Notes: a model not told the origin generated them from the letters alone. A stretch of 64,000 nt of DNA from Saccharopolyspora soli (GCF_022678645.1 NZ_JALBWV010000007.1:124001-188000); one strand, 5' to 3'. Counted from the stretch's first letter, positions 16,807 through 26,940 are shown. Numbers and translations are program-made.

Positions 16807-17143
16807 ACGATTCGGTCCGGCGTCCAAAGCGGACGTCGCAGCCCAATGCTGTTGCGCCTGCGGGGAAAACCGCTTGCACCGCGGCGAACCGACCGGCGCT
16901 GCGGGGTGGCCAGCCCGGCGCGCCCATCGGAACCTCCCCCGACGCACTGCCGTCCGGCAGCTCAGGCGACCACGGACGGTCACAGAACACCCGGAAGGCG
17001 GACACCAGTTCGGCTGCCGGTGGCCGGTCGAAGCAGTACGCTCAGATCCGCGCGATGTCGTTTCGCCCAGCCGCCCGGCGGGGTTCGCGGAACCGGCAGG
17101 AAGCGACCCCGTCGGCGTTCGGGCGCGGGTGCCAGGAGCCGAC
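16807..17143. other. Gap before qcrB, no recognised gene
   Basis: These 337 bases contain no frame with homology. The missing HTH half of the neighbouring TetR fragment is not found here. The stretch must contain the promoter of qcrB; no clear promoter consensus was found. Confidence 0.4.
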
Positions 17144-18796
17144 ATGAGCAGGTTGACGCAACCCACCAAACCCGAGAGCAAACTGTTCCGGAAGCTCCGC
17201 CACCAGGCGAACGAGGCGGACCTGCGGTTTCGGATGGCTCCGGGGCTGCGGCGGCAGTTGAGCAAGGTCTTCCCGTCGAACTGGTCGTTCCTGCTCGGCG
17301 AGATCGCGCTCTACAGCTTCATCATCCTGCTGATCACCGGCACCTACCTGGCCTACTTCTTCGACCCGTCGATGACCGAGGTCACCTACAACGGCGTGTT
17401 CACCAACCTGCGCGGCGTGGAGATGTCGCGGGCGTTCGAGAGCACCCTCGAAATCTCCTTCGAGGTCCGCGGCGGATTGTTCGCCCGGCAGTTGCACCAC
17501 TGGGCGGCGCTGATCTTCATGGCCGCGATCGTGGCGCACATGTGCCGGATCTTCTTCACCGGCGCGTTCCGCCGCACGCGCGAGGTGAACTGGACCATCG
17601 GCATCCTGCTGTTCATCTCCGGCATGTTCGAGGGTTTCATCGGCTACTCGCTGCCCGACGACCTGCTCTCCGGAACCGGGATGCGAATCGCCTCGGGCAT
17701 CCTGCTTTCGATCCCGGTGATCGGCACCTGGCTGCAGTGGATCCTGTTCGGCTCGGAGTTCCCCGGTACCGAGATCATCCCGCGGTTCTACCTGTTCCAC
17801 GTGTTCGTGCTGCCGGGGATCATCCTCGCGCTGGTCGCGGTGCACCTGGCGATCGTCTGGTACCAGAAGCACACCCAGTACCCCGGCGTCGGGCGCACCG
17901 AGTCCAATGTGGACGGCGTGCGGATCATGCCTTTGTTCGCGGTCAAGAGCACCGGCCTGTTCCTCATCATCACCGGTGTGCTGGCCATCATGAGCGGCAT
18001 CTTCCAGATCAACCCGATCTGGAACTTCGGGCCGTACGTGGCCTCGCAGATCTCCGCGGCCTCCCAGCCGGACTGGTACATGATGTGGACCGACGGGATG
18101 GGTCGGCTGTGGCCGCCGTGGGAGGTCTACCTGGGCCCGTACACCATCCCGGCCCCGTTCTTCCCGCTGGTTCTCGGGCTGGGCCTGGTGTTCACCGTCG
18201 CGCTGGCCTACCCGCTGCTGGAACGCAAGCTCAGCGGCGACGAGGCGCACCACAACCTGCTGCAACGGCCGCGGGACGCGCCGGTGCGGACCTCGCTGGG
18301 CGCGATGGCGATCGCGTTCTTCATGGTGGTGCTGCTCTCCGGCGCCAACGACATCATCGCGTTCGTGTTCAACATCTCGCTGAACGCGACGGTCTGGGCT
18401 GGGCGGCTGGGCGTGCTGCTCGCGCCGCCGATCGCCTACTTCGTCACCTACCGGATCTGCCTGGGCTTGCAGCGCAGCGACCGGGCGGTGCTGGAGCACG
18501 GTGTGGAGACCGGCATCATCAAGCGCTTGCCGCACGGTGAGTTCATCGAGGTCCACCAGCCGTTGGGGCCGGTGGACGAGCACGGCCACCCGGAGCCGCT
18601 GCCCTACCAGGGCACGCCGGTGCCGAAGAAGATGAACAAGCTCGGCGCCGGTGGGCGGTCGGTGCCTGGCAGCCTGCTGCTGCCGGACCCGAGCGAGGAG
18701 ACCGAAGCCTTGGACCAGGCCCGCCGCGAGGAGGAGCACGCCCCGTCGCGGGAGCCCGAGGTCCGCTCGGGGCGCCCGCAGGCGCCCGAGCAGTGA
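17144..18796 (+). CDS. qcrB: Cytochrome bc1 complex cytochrome b subunit, orphan copy
   Basis: A 550-residue actinobacterial cytochrome b with eight or more membrane helices and a charged C-terminal extension of roughly 120 residues, as in the QcrB of this phylum. Haem-ligand His pairs are in [19 protein letters not shown] and [20 protein letters not shown]. The quinol-site motif is PDWY (in SQPDWYMMW). It would oxidise menaquinol within complex III, but no qcrA, qcrC or oxidase genes are nearby, so this is probably a second, stand-alone paralogue. ATG 17144 has AGGAG upstream. It may form an alternative complex with the main QcrC/QcrA, or have a separate redox role. Confidence 0.9.
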   Translation: MSRLTQPTKPESKLFRKLRHQANEADLRFRMAPGLRRQLSKVFPSNWSFLLGEIALYSFIILLITGTYLAYFFDPSMTEVTYNGVFTNLRGVEMSRAFESTLEISFEVRGGLFARQLHHWAALIFMAAIVAHMCRIFFTGAFRRTREVNWTIGILLFISGMFEGFIGYSLPDDLLSGTGMRIASGILLSIPVIGTWLQWILFGSEFPGTEIIPRFYLFHVFVLPGIILALVAVHLAIVWYQKHTQYPGVGRTESNVDGVRIMPLFAVKSTGLFLIITGVLAIMSGIFQINPIWNFGPYVASQISAASQPDWYMMWTDGMGRLWPPWEVYLGPYTIPAPFFPLVLGLGLVFTVALAYPLLERKLSGDEAHHNLLQRPRDAPVRTSLGAMAIAFFMVVLLSGANDIIAFVFNISLNATVWAGRLGVLLAPPIAYFVTYRICLGLQRSDRAVLEHGVETGIIKRLPHGEFIEVHQPLGPVDEHGHPEPLPYQGTPVPKKMNKLGAGGRSVPGSLLLPDPSEETEALDQARREEEHAPSREPEVRSGRPQAPEQ

Positions 18797-18814
18797 TCGG
18801 CCGCGCCCACGACG

Positions 18815-20452
18815 TCAGGCACCGTCGGGGGCGCCCATCTCCCGCAGCTGGCCCTCGGCCAGCCGCAGCCAGCGGTCCACCCTGATCTCCGCGAGGAACC
18901 GCTCGTCGTGGCTGACCACCACGAACGCACCTTCGTAGGAGTTCAGAGCGCTCTCCAGCTGGCCGACGCTGACCAGGTCGAGGTTGTTGGTCGGTTCGTC
19001 CAGCAACAGCAGTTGGGGCGCGGGCTCGGCGCACAGGACGCAGGCCAGGGTGGCGCGCAGGCGCTCGCCGCCGGAGAGCACGCCGACCGGCAGGTGGATG
19101 CGCGAGCCCCGGAACAGGAAGCGGGCGAGCAGATTCATCCGCTGCGCCACCGACATCCCAGGTGCGAACGCGGTCAGGTTCTCCGCCACGCTGCGGTCGA
19201 GGTCCAACAGGTCCAGCCGTTGGGAGAGGTAGGCGATCCGGCCGTCGGCCCGCTTGGTCCCGCCGCTTTCCGGCTCCAGCTCGCCGCTGATCATCCGCAG
19301 CAGGGTGGATTTGCCAGCACCGTTGGGCCCGGTGAGCGCGATCCGTTCCGGGCCCCGGATGGTCAGGTCGACGCCGTCGGTGGCGAAGAGGGCGCGCTGG
19401 GCGTAGCGGACCTGCATCCGTTCGCCGAGGAAGACCGTGCGTCCGGCCGGGACATTCGTACCGGGCAGTTCCAACGTGATCTTCTGCTCGTCGCGCAGTG
19501 CGCGGCCCGCCTCGTCGAGCCGGGCCTTCGCCGCGTTGACCCGCGAGGCGTGCACCCCGTCGGACTTCCCCGCCGACTCCTGGGCGCGCCGTTTCATCCC
19601 CCCGGCAACGATCTTCGGCAGACCGGCGTTGCTGATGTTGCGGACGGCGTTGCTGGCCCGGCGCTGCGCGCGCTCGCGCGCCTGCTGCATCTCCCGCTTC
19701 TCCCGCTTGACCTCCTGTTCGGCGTTGCGGACGTTCTTCTCGGCGACCTCCCGCGCGGCGCGCACGGCCTCCTGGTATTCGGTGAAGTTCCCGCCGTAGG
19801 ACCGGATCTCGCTGCGGTCGAGTTCGGCGATGCGGTCCATCCGGTCCAGCAGCGCGCGATCGTGGCTGACCAGCAGCAAGCAGCCGTTGAAGTCCGCAAG
19901 CACGTCGTAGAGCTTGCGGCGAGCGTCGAGGTCGAGGTTGTTGGTCGGTTCGTCCAGCAGCAGGACGTCGGGTTGCTTCAGCAGCTGCGCCGCCAAGCCG
20001 AGGGAGACGATCTGGCCGCCGCTGAGAGTGTGCAGGCGCCGGGTGAATTCGAGGTCCCCCAGCCCGAGCCGGTCCAACTGGGCACGGGTGCGCTCCTCGA
20101 TGTCCCAGTCGTTGCCGATCGCGGCGAAGTGCTCCTCGTTGACGTCTCCTGACTCGACGGCGTGCAGTGCCCTGAGCACCGCGGCGATCCCCAGGACCTC
20201 GGCCACGGTCAGGTCGCCGACCAAGGGCAGGCTCTGCGGGAGGTAGCCGAGCACCCCCTCGACGGACGTGCTCCCGCTGCTGGGCCGGTACTCGCCAGCG
20301 ATCAGCTTGAGCAGCGTGCTCTTTCCAGCACCGTTCGGTGCGACCAGACCCGTGCGGCCGCCGCCCACGGTGCAGGACAGGTCCTGGAAGACAGGCGTGT
20401 CGTCAGGCCAGGAGAAGGACAGGTTCGTGCAGATGATGAACGCATCGGACAT
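18815..20452 (-). CDS. ABC-F family ATPase (possible ribosome-protection protein)
   Basis: A 545-residue soluble protein with two ABC domains and no membrane helices. Domain 1 has Walker A APNGAGKST (about residues 38-46), signature LSGGQIVSLGLAA and LLLDEPTNNLD. A charged helical linker (about 225-300, rich in Arg, Glu and Lys) follows. Domain 2 has GPNGAGKST, LSGGERLRATLA and LLLLDEPTNNLD. ABC-F proteins bind the ribosome E site; some act as translation factors and others dislodge antibiotics. The fairly long basic linker is compatible with resistance, but that is inference. ATG 20452 has GAGGG upstream. Confidence 0.88.
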   Translation of the reverse strand: MSDAFIICTNLSFSWPDDTPVFQDLSCTVGGGRTGLVAPNGAGKSTLLKLIAGEYRPSSGSTSVEGVLGYLPQSLPLVGDLTVAEVLGIAAVLRALHAVESGDVNEEHFAAIGNDWDIEERTRAQLDRLGLGDLEFTRRLHTLSGGQIVSLGLAAQLLKQPDVLLLDEPTNNLDLDARRKLYDVLADFNGCLLLVSHDRALLDRMDRIAELDRSEIRSYGGNFTEYQEAVRAAREVAEKNVRNAEQEVKREKREMQQARERAQRRASNAVRNISNAGLPKIVAGGMKRRAQESAGKSDGVHASRVNAAKARLDEAGRALRDEQKITLELPGTNVPAGRTVFLGERMQVRYAQRALFATDGVDLTIRGPERIALTGPNGAGKSTLLRMISGELEPESGGTKRADGRIAYLSQRLDLLDLDRSVAENLTAFAPGMSVAQRMNLLARFLFRGSRIHLPVGVLSGGERLRATLACVLCAEPAPQLLLLDEPTNNLDLVSVGQLESALNSYEGAFVVVSHDERFLAEIRVDRWLRLAEGQLREMGAPDGA

Positions 20453-20750
20453 ATGAGAGCCCTCGGGTGTGATGCGGGCGCGCCGAAGCCGCCAGCGGGA
20501 ATGGGGATTCGTGGGAACGACGAAACAGCCACGGCGGCAGCGCTACCGCGCGCCTGCCAGCGACCGACCACGTCCGGTATCACCCGGAGATGTCGTCGTC
20601 ACCTACCACGTCAGATCTCCCTCGTTCCGGGGCAATCACGGCACACCATAACAGCGGCATCTTGCCGCCGAGGTGCGCGGGGCGGCCGAGCCAGGTTGTT
20701 CGCCGACCATCTGCCCAGCCGTAGGGTGGATCCGACGGGAGGAGCCTGAC

Positions 20751-21791
20751 GTGCGCGAACTGGCAGGGCGGATGCGTTCGGTGGATCCGGATGCCGGAGC
20801 GGCGCTGCAAGTGATCGCGCACTTCGACGCCCTCGTCGAGACCCGTGCTGGCCTGGAGGCGACGATCCGGGCCGCTGCGGTGCTCGCGGGCTGTCCGGCC
20901 GGACTGGTCGATCGCGCACGTCGCCTCCGAGTACGGGTGCTTCCCGACAGGCAGCGGGCGGACGGCGAGCCCACCGGCATCAGGTCGCCGCTGTCCGCGG
21001 ATCAGGATGACGCCTTCGTCTGGCTGGAGCGGCCAGGCGATCAATCCGCGGACAAGGCTCGCGCCGAGTTGGACGCGATCCTCGTCGAGAGGCTGGCCGC
21101 CACTGTCCGGATCGTCCTGGATCGCACCTGGTCCAACACGCCGAGCCTCGACCCTGCCTCCGTCGAGTTGCTGGTGGACCCGGCCGCCGACGAGAGAATC
21201 CGCAGCACTGCGGCCCGTCGCCTCGGGCTGCCGGTGGACGGCGTTTTCGCAGTGCGAGTCGGGATCGGCGGCGCGCATGGGCAGCAGCAGGCCCTCACCG
21301 TCCGGCTCGGCGATCTCGACGTCACGATCGAACCCGCCGGTCGCGGCCGCGAACCCTCCGCGCCTCGCTCCGCAACAGGTCCGCTCGTCGAGCTCCGCGA
21401 CCTTCCGCTGTCCTACCAGCAAGCACGGCTCGCTCTCCGGTTCACCCGCGCGGACGCGGACGAACCCGGACCAGCGCACGTCGAGGCGGCCGCGCTGGGC
21501 GGGATGCTGGCACTGGCGGACGGTTGTGACTCACCGGCCGCGATCGCCGAGGTGGCACTCCTCGACCGCGTCACTTCGACACACGCGTGGGCGCTCGCCA
21601 CCCTCACCGCGGTGGCAGCCGAGTCCAGTCTTCGAGGTGCTGCGGTCGCGCTCCACGTGCACCACTCCACGCTCCAGGGCCGGGTGGAGCTACTCGATCG
21701 AGCACTGGGTTATTCGGTCGTCACCCCGCTCGGGCGGACGCGGCTGACGGTGGCCCTGGCGCTGCGGCGACTGCGCCGCAATCGCTGGTAG
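20751..21791 (+). CDS. PucR-like transcriptional regulator with C-terminal helix-turn-helix
   Basis: A 346-residue protein. The N-terminal ~130 residues are of unknown sensor type (QVIAHFDALVETRAGLEATIRAAAVLAGCP suggests a GAF-like module). The C-terminal segment (about 290-346), with ESSLRGAAVALHVHHSTLQGRVELLDRALGY, is a PucR C-terminal HTH. GTG 20751 follows GGGAGGAG. It lies 125 bases upstream of, and co-directional with, an HSL-type esterase that it may regulate. The stretch from 20453 to 20750 before it holds the divergent promoters of this gene and the ABC-F gene and no other gene. Confidence 0.8.
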   Translation: MRELAGRMRSVDPDAGAALQVIAHFDALVETRAGLEATIRAAAVLAGCPAGLVDRARRLRVRVLPDRQRADGEPTGIRSPLSADQDDAFVWLERPGDQSADKARAELDAILVERLAATVRIVLDRTWSNTPSLDPASVELLVDPAADERIRSTAARRLGLPVDGVFAVRVGIGGAHGQQQALTVRLGDLDVTIEPAGRGREPSAPRSATGPLVELRDLPLSYQQARLALRFTRADADEPGPAHVEAAALGGMLALADGCDSPAAIAEVALLDRVTSTHAWALATLTAVAAESSLRGAAVALHVHHSTLQGRVELLDRALGYSVVTPLGRTRLTVALALRRLRRNRW

Positions 21792-21916
21792 GACCCAGAT
21801 CTTGGTGTTGCTTCGGCGAAACCGCCGGTTGGCGGGAAACAGCCGCCGCGCGACGGGTGCGGCTCACGCCATCAGATGCCTAGCGTCAGCCGCGCCTACT
21901 CGATGAGGAGCTGGAC

Positions 21917-22888
21917 ATGGCAAAAGTGCACCCGCCGTTCGATCCTGAAGTGGCCGCCGCACTTCTGGCGGTCAACCAGGAGCTGCCGCCGTCGCTCACC
22001 CCAGATCTGATCGGCCGACTGCGCGAGAGAACGGAGGCGGGGCACACGATGAGCCTGGACGAGATCCGGGGACACGTGCACGCCGAAGAGCTGCTGGTTC
22101 CCGGCCGGGGCGGCGCGCCGGACGTTGCACTGCTCGCAATGCGCCCGAAGGGCAGTGACCCCGCGTCTGCCCTGCCCGGTCTGTACTTCATCCACGGCGG
22201 TGGCATGGTCGCGGGCAACAACCGGACCGGCATCGCGTGGGCGCTGGAGTGGATGGCGGCCATCCCGATGGTGGTGGTCAGCGTCGATTACCGCCTCGCC
22301 CCGGAAAACCCCCATCCGGCCCCCGTCGAGGACTGCTATTGCGGGCTCGAATGGGTGGGCGACCACGTCGTGGAGCTCGGCATCGACCCCGACCGGCTGG
22401 TGATCGCCGGGGGCAGCGCCGGAGGCGGGCTGGCGGCCGCCACCGCGTTGGTCGCCCGCGATCGAGGCGGCCCCCAAGCGCGGGGCCAGCTGCTGGTCTG
22501 CCCGATGATCGACGACCGCGCCATCACCCCGTCGAGCAATGAACTCGTCGGCGAAGGCGTCTGGGACAGCATCTCCAACGCCACCGGCTGGTCGTCTCTG
22601 CTCGGCGACGCCGCGGGAGGCCCCCGCGTCTCCCCTTATGCCGCGCCTGCTCGCGCCACCGATCTCTCCGGGTTGCCAACGGCTTTCATCGAAGCCGGAT
22701 CAGTCGAGACCTTCCGCGACGAGTCCGTCGACTACGCTTCCCGCATCTGGCAGGCGGGTGGGCAGGCCGAGTTGCACATCTGGCCCGGCGGCTGCCACGG
22801 CTTCGACGAGGTCGTTCCGGAAGCCCCGCTGTCCCGCGAGGCGCGCGCTGCCAGGGTCAACTGGCTACGTCGCGTACTCGCCGAATGA
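21917..22888 (+). CDS. Alpha/beta hydrolase, hormone-sensitive-lipase type
   Basis: A 323-residue carboxylesterase of the HSL group. The oxyanion motif HGGGMV (about residues 93-98) and nucleophile elbow IAGGSAGGGLAAA (Ser about 166) are clear, with the catalytic Asp in AFIEAGSVETFRDE and His in WPGGCHGFDEV. It hydrolyses short-chain esters in the cytosol. ATG 21917 has GAGGAG about 10 nt upstream. Its neighbour upstream is a PucR-like regulator. Confidence 0.92.
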   Translation: MAKVHPPFDPEVAAALLAVNQELPPSLTPDLIGRLRERTEAGHTMSLDEIRGHVHAEELLVPGRGGAPDVALLAMRPKGSDPASALPGLYFIHGGGMVAGNNRTGIAWALEWMAAIPMVVVSVDYRLAPENPHPAPVEDCYCGLEWVGDHVVELGIDPDRLVIAGGSAGGGLAAATALVARDRGGPQARGQLLVCPMIDDRAITPSSNELVGEGVWDSISNATGWSSLLGDAAGGPRVSPYAAPARATDLSGLPTAFIEAGSVETFRDESVDYASRIWQAGGQAELHIWPGGCHGFDEVVPEAPLSREARAARVNWLRRVLAE

Positions 22889-22993
22889 ACCCGCCACCGC
22901 CTCCGCACCCGAGCACCGTCCGACGCTCGCGGGGTTGTCGTCGGTGCTCGGACCACCACGCGAGTCGCGGGTGGGAACACTAAGGTCCCGCGT

Positions 22994-23908
22994 GTGTCCA
23001 ATCGGGAACTCGTCGTGCTGGGCACGGCCAGCCAGGCGCCGACGCGAGCTCGCAACCACAACGGCTACCTGCTGCGCTGGGACGGCACCGGCGTGCTTTT
23101 CGATCCCGGCGAAGGCACCCAGCGGCAGATGATCCACGCGGGGGTCACCGCGCACGACATCGACCGGATCTGCATCAGCCACTTCCACGGCGACCACTGC
23201 CTCGGACTGCCCGGCGTGGTGCAGCGGCTTTCGCTGGACCGCCTGCGGCGGCCGGTGCACGCGCACTACCCGGCTTCCGGCGCCGGTTTCTTCCGGCACC
23301 TGCGTTACGCGTCCGCCTTCGACGAGGTCGTCGACCTGCGGGAACAGCCGATCGAGCGGGACGGCCCGATCGCCACCGGCCCGTTCGGCACGCTGGCGGC
23401 GGTGCGGCTGGACCACCGGATCGAGACGTTCGGCTACCGGCTGGTCGAGCCGGACGGCCGACGGATGGTGCCGGAGCGGCTGGCCCGCTTCGGGGTGCAC
23501 GGCCCCGACGTGGGGCGGCTGCAACGGGAGAGGAGGCTGCGCATCGACGGGCGTCTGGTGGCGCTGGAGCAGGTCAGCGATCCGCGTCCGGGGCAGCGGT
23601 TCGGGTTCGTGATGGACACCCGGCTGTGCGACGGCGTCTTCGCGATCGCCGACGGCGCCGACCTGCTGGTGATCGAGTCGACGTTCCTGGACGAGGACGC
23701 GCGGCTGGCCGACGAATACCGCCACCTCACCGCGTCCCAGGCGGCGCGGGTCGCCGCCGAGTGCGGGGTGCGCTGCCTCGTGCTGACCCACTTCTCGCAG
23801 CGCTACGCCGACGCGCACCGCTTCCACGACGAGGCCGCGGCGATCTTCGACGGCGCGGTCGTCGTCGCCGAGGACCTGACGCGGGTCCCGGTGCCACCGC
23901 GCCGGTAG
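22994..23908 (+). CDS. rnz: Ribonuclease Z-like metallo-beta-lactamase-fold protein
   Basis: A 304-residue MBL-fold protein opening with the tRNase Z-like [21 protein letters not shown] and [11 protein letters not shown]. The metal motif [10 protein letters not shown] (about residues 61-70) is intact, with further His and Asp ligands near [12 protein letters not shown] and [10 protein letters not shown]. Ribonuclease Z cleaves pre-tRNA 3' trailers as a zinc-dependent dimer; length and motif order fit the bacterial short form. GTG start at 22994, with no strong ribosome site. Confidence 0.88.
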   Translation: MSNRELVVLGTASQAPTRARNHNGYLLRWDGTGVLFDPGEGTQRQMIHAGVTAHDIDRICISHFHGDHCLGLPGVVQRLSLDRLRRPVHAHYPASGAGFFRHLRYASAFDEVVDLREQPIERDGPIATGPFGTLAAVRLDHRIETFGYRLVEPDGRRMVPERLARFGVHGPDVGRLQRERRLRIDGRLVALEQVSDPRPGQRFGFVMDTRLCDGVFAIADGADLLVIESTFLDEDARLADEYRHLTASQAARVAAECGVRCLVLTHFSQRYADAHRFHDEAAAIFDGAVVVAEDLTRVPVPPRR

Positions 23909-23983
23909 CGGCCAGCGGATCACCGAGCTCGCCAGATCGATAAGCTGCGCAGGGCGACCGCGATCTCGTGGAGGCACGTTTCC

Positions 23984-25012
23984 TTGGTTCGGCAATCGAT
24001 TCCGGTCATCATCGTCGCGGGGTTCCTCGGATCCGGGAAGACCAGTCTGCTCAACCACCTGCTGCGCAACCCGCAAGGCGCTCGGATCGGCGTCGTCGTC
24101 AACGACTTCGGGAAGATCAACATCGATGCGCTGAGCGTGGCAGGTCAGGTCGACTCGACGGTGTCGCTGAGCAACGGATGCCTGTGCTGCGCGGTCGATT
24201 CCAGCGGGCTGGACGAGTTGCTGGCCAAGTTGACGCGGCCGGGCGGCGGCATCGACGTGATCGTGATCGAGGCCAGCGGGTTGGCCGACCCGCGCGGCAT
24301 GGTCCGCTTGCTGCTCAACAGCACGAATCGCCGCCTCGGCTACGGCGGGCTGGTCGAGGTGGTCGACGCCGCGGAGTTCGACCGGACGCGACGGCGGCAC
24401 CCCGAGATCGACCAGCACCTGCGCTTCGCCGATCTGGTGCTGCTGAACAAGGTCGATCGCGTCGACGAGACGGCCCGATCGCGGCTGGCGGAGTTGGTGG
24501 GCGAACTCGCCGACGGCAAACCGGTGCTGCCGACCGCGCACGGCCGCGTCGATCCGACGCTGCTGTTCGACCGCGAATCGGTGCGGCAGCGGCAGGTCAC
24601 CGCGCGCCAGCTGTCCTTCGACGAGCTGCTGTCCGAATCGCCCGAGGACTGCCACGAGCACCTGCACACCGCGTACCAGAGCGTCGAGTTCACCGACGAC
24701 CGCCCGGTGGATCCGCGAGCGCTGATGCGCTTCCTCGACGACCGCCCGGCCGGGGTGTACCGGATGAAGGGCCAGGTCCACTTCGGAGCGGCCGGGCAGG
24801 GCCAGAAGTTCACCCTGCACACCGTTGGTGACTTCCTGCGCTTCCACCGGACGCGGTGGGGTCGGGACGAACCACGCCGCACCCAGCTCGTCGTGATCGG
24901 CTCCGGCCTGGACCGCGAGCGGGTGCACCGGGGTCTGGACGCGTGCGTGGGTGAACCCGACGGCGCGGACGAGCACTGCATGCTGGACGTGCTCAAGTAC
25001 ACCCGGTCCTGA
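23984..25012 (+). CDS. CobW/COG0523 family GTPase (metallochaperone)
   Basis: A 342-residue G3E GTPase. P-loop GFLGSGKTSLL (about residues 12-22), the metal-binding NGCLCCAV motif (CxCC, about 64-71), Walker B-like VIEASGLADP, and the guanine-specificity motif LNKVD are visible. The CobW C-terminal domain contains VYRMKGQVHFG. Family members deliver Zn2+ or Co2+ to client enzymes using GTP. There is no Zur box that I can identify. TTG start at 23984 with GGAGG 11 nt upstream. It is close upstream of the methyltransferase gene. Confidence 0.9.
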   Translation: MVRQSIPVIIVAGFLGSGKTSLLNHLLRNPQGARIGVVVNDFGKINIDALSVAGQVDSTVSLSNGCLCCAVDSSGLDELLAKLTRPGGGIDVIVIEASGLADPRGMVRLLLNSTNRRLGYGGLVEVVDAAEFDRTRRRHPEIDQHLRFADLVLLNKVDRVDETARSRLAELVGELADGKPVLPTAHGRVDPTLLFDRESVRQRQVTARQLSFDELLSESPEDCHEHLHTAYQSVEFTDDRPVDPRALMRFLDDRPAGVYRMKGQVHFGAAGQGQKFTLHTVGDFLRFHRTRWGRDEPRRTQLVVIGSGLDRERVHRGLDACVGEPDGADEHCMLDVLKYTRS

Positions 25013-25086
25013 TCACGGTCTTGCCAAAGCAGCCCGACGCGGGCAGCCTACGGCTGATCACGAATCGACGTGGGAAGGATTCAGCC

Positions 25087-25797
25087 ATGCAGGGCCATCT
25101 TGGCCAGGATCCTGCCTCGGCGGAATTGTTCGAGAACCTGCCGGAGACGCGCACTTCCGCCCAGCAGAACCGGGGATTCCTGCAACGCGTGGTGCGCTAC
25201 CTGGCCGCCGACGCGGGCATCACCCAGTTCCTCGACCTCGGTTCGGGCGTCCCGACCGTCGGCAACGTGCACGAGATCGCGCAGGGCGTGGCTCCCGCCG
25301 CACGGGTCGTCTACGTGGACCACGAACCCGCGGCGGTAGCCCAGTCGCAGCAGATGTTGGCCGACAACGACCGGGCCATCATCATCCGCGCGGATCTGCG
25401 CTACCCGGATCTGGTGCTGCAACACGCCGAGACGCGTCGGCTGCTGGACTTCTCCCAGCCGGTGGCGGTGCTGATGATCGAGGTGTTCCCGTTCATCGCG
25501 GACGAGGACGACCCGATCGGGATCATCGAGCACTACCGGAACGCGTGCGCACCCGGCAGCTACCTGGCGTTGTCGCACGGCCTCACCCCGGAGTTCTGGG
25601 CCAGCAAGCCGCAGGAGTCCAGCGCCCACCCGCCGCACCTCCGCGACCCCGACCAGGTCGCGGAGTTGTTCAGCGGCTACCGGATGGTCGAGCCGGGGCT
25701 GGTGTTCACCTCGGACTGGCGGCCGGATCGCCCGATCACCGACGAGCAGGCGAAGCAGAACCGCGCCCTGGCCGGGCTGGGCGCACTGCCCGAATAG
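25087..25797 (+). CDS. SAM-dependent methyltransferase, DUF574 (Methyltransf_19) family
   Basis: A 236-residue Rossmann-fold methyltransferase of the actinobacterial DUF574 group. The SAM-binding motif ITQFLDLGSGVPTVGNVHEIA is at about residues 43-63, followed by the acidic loop VVYVDHEPAAV. It is somewhat shorter at the N terminus than typical members, which begin with a VPSxARVYDYLLGGKDN stretch that is missing here. ATG 25087 has GGAAGGA upstream; an in-frame TTG at 25021 would lengthen it without restoring that stretch. Substrate unknown. Confidence 0.85.
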   Translation: MQGHLGQDPASAELFENLPETRTSAQQNRGFLQRVVRYLAADAGITQFLDLGSGVPTVGNVHEIAQGVAPAARVVYVDHEPAAVAQSQQMLADNDRAIIIRADLRYPDLVLQHAETRRLLDFSQPVAVLMIEVFPFIADEDDPIGIIEHYRNACAPGSYLALSHGLTPEFWASKPQESSAHPPHLRDPDQVAELFSGYRMVEPGLVFTSDWRPDRPITDEQAKQNRALAGLGALPE

Positions 25798-25798
25798 C

Positions 25799-25811
25799 GT
25801 CCACTGTGGAC
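25799..25811. repeat. Perfect 13-bp palindrome GTCCACTGTGGAC
   Basis: The inverted repeat (6 + 1 + 6) begins two bases after the methyltransferase stop. It is the clearest copy of a motif seen in variant form at about 2820, 28171, 46568, 47221 and 54571, and inside coding sequence near 17902. Confidence 0.55.
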
Positions 25812-25882
25812 GAGCTGCTGGATCCGGACGGCGGTCGTACCGTGACGCAGACCGGTTCTGACCCGCGACAGGAGCGTGCCCG

Positions 25883-26395
25883 ATGACCAGCGCCGAGGTG
25901 CTCGTCGATGCCTTCACCAGAATCCGCGAAGTGGTGCACGGGGCGGTCGCCGACCTCGATGCCGACCAGCTCGCGTTCCGCCTCGACGCCGAGGCCAACT
26001 CGATCGCGTGGCTGGTGTGGCACCTGACCCGAGTGCAGGACGACCACGTCTCGGACGTGGCCGGGACCGAACAGGTCTGGACCGCGCAGGACTGGCTGGG
26101 GCGCTTCGGGCTGCCGTTTCCGCAGGACGACATCGGCTACGGCCACGATCCCGACGAAGTCGCCGACGTCCGCGTCGACTCCGCCGAACTGCTGACCGGC
26201 TACCACGACGCGGTGTACGAGCAGACGGTCGAATACGTCCGGAACCTCACCGACGCGGACCTGGCCGAAGTCGTGGACACCGCGTGGCGGCCCCCAGTCA
26301 CCCTGGGCGTGCGCCTGGTGAGCGTCGTCGCCGACGACCTACAGCACGCCGGTCAGGCAGCCTTCATCCAAGGCGTGCTGCAACGCCGCAGCTGA
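25883..26395 (+). CDS. DinB/mycothiol-transferase-like protein (DUF664)
   Basis: A 170-residue four-helix-bundle protein. The metal-ligand pattern is WLVWHLTRVQDDHVSDV (about residues 46-62) and a C-terminal DDLQHAGQAAFIQG (about 151-164). This matches DinB-type enzymes of actinobacteria, some of which use mycothiol as thiol cofactor. The reaction is unknown. ATG 25883 with an AGGAG-like site. A perfect GTCCACTGTGGAC palindrome lies 70 bp upstream. Confidence 0.85.
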   Translation: MTSAEVLVDAFTRIREVVHGAVADLDADQLAFRLDAEANSIAWLVWHLTRVQDDHVSDVAGTEQVWTAQDWLGRFGLPFPQDDIGYGHDPDEVADVRVDSAELLTGYHDAVYEQTVEYVRNLTDADLAEVVDTAWRPPVTLGVRLVSVVADDLQHAGQAAFIQGVLQRRS

Positions 26396-26454
26396 GCGCG
26401 TCGATCGCCGCTGGCTGGTGGCACCGCGGGTCCGGTATGACGGATAATCGCCGC

Positions 26455-26940
26455 ATGACCGAGCGCAAGCCACCTGGTACGACGTTCGAATCATGGGTGG
26501 AAAAGCAGATCCGGACCGCTGCGGAGCGCGGCGCCTTCGACGACCTGCCTGGCGCGGGCAAGCCGCTGCCCGGTGCGGGCGCACCGGTCGAGGACCTGTG
26601 GTGGGTCAAGGATTACATCCGGCGCGAGGGGTTGTCCGGCGAGGCCCTGCTGCCGACCCCGTTGCAACTGCGCAAGGAGATCGAACGGCTGCCGGAGACC
26701 ATTCGGGAGCTGACCACCGAGCAGGCCGTCCGCGACGTGGCGGCGGAGCTCAACCGCCGCATCGTCGAGCACCTGCGCGCACCGATCGGACCGCAGGTGG
26801 CCGTCCGCCCGGTGAACATCGACGACGTGGTCGAACAGTGGCGTGCTGCGGTGCCGAAGCCGTCCCAGCAGTCCGCGCCGCAGGCGGCAGGGCCTTCGAC
26901 CCCGCGGAAGTCCCGGTGGTGGCACCGCTTCCGGCGGTGA
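26455..26940 (+). CDS. DUF1992 (DnaJ-homologue C28-type) protein
   Basis: A 161-residue protein. The N-terminal half shows the DUF1992 pattern WVEKQIRTAAERGAFDDLPGAGKPLP (about residues 12-37) and WWVKDYIRREGL. The C terminus is basic and disordered. No J domain is present in this bacterial form and no function is established. The start is either ATG 26455 (MTERK, chosen as typical) or ATG 26437; neither has a clear ribosome site. Confidence 0.82.
   Translation: MTERKPPGTTFESWVEKQIRTAAERGAFDDLPGAGKPLPGAGAPVEDLWWVKDYIRREGLSGEALLPTPLQLRKEIERLPETIRELTTEQAVRDVAAELNRRIVEHLRAPIGPQVAVRPVNIDDVVEQWRAAVPKPSQQSAPQAAGPSTPRKSRWWHRFRR

Noticed and set aside
22865..24976. A 703-codon minus-strand open frame
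   Set aside because: It is antisense to the RNase Z-like and CobW genes; His/Gln/Val-rich shadow without motifs.
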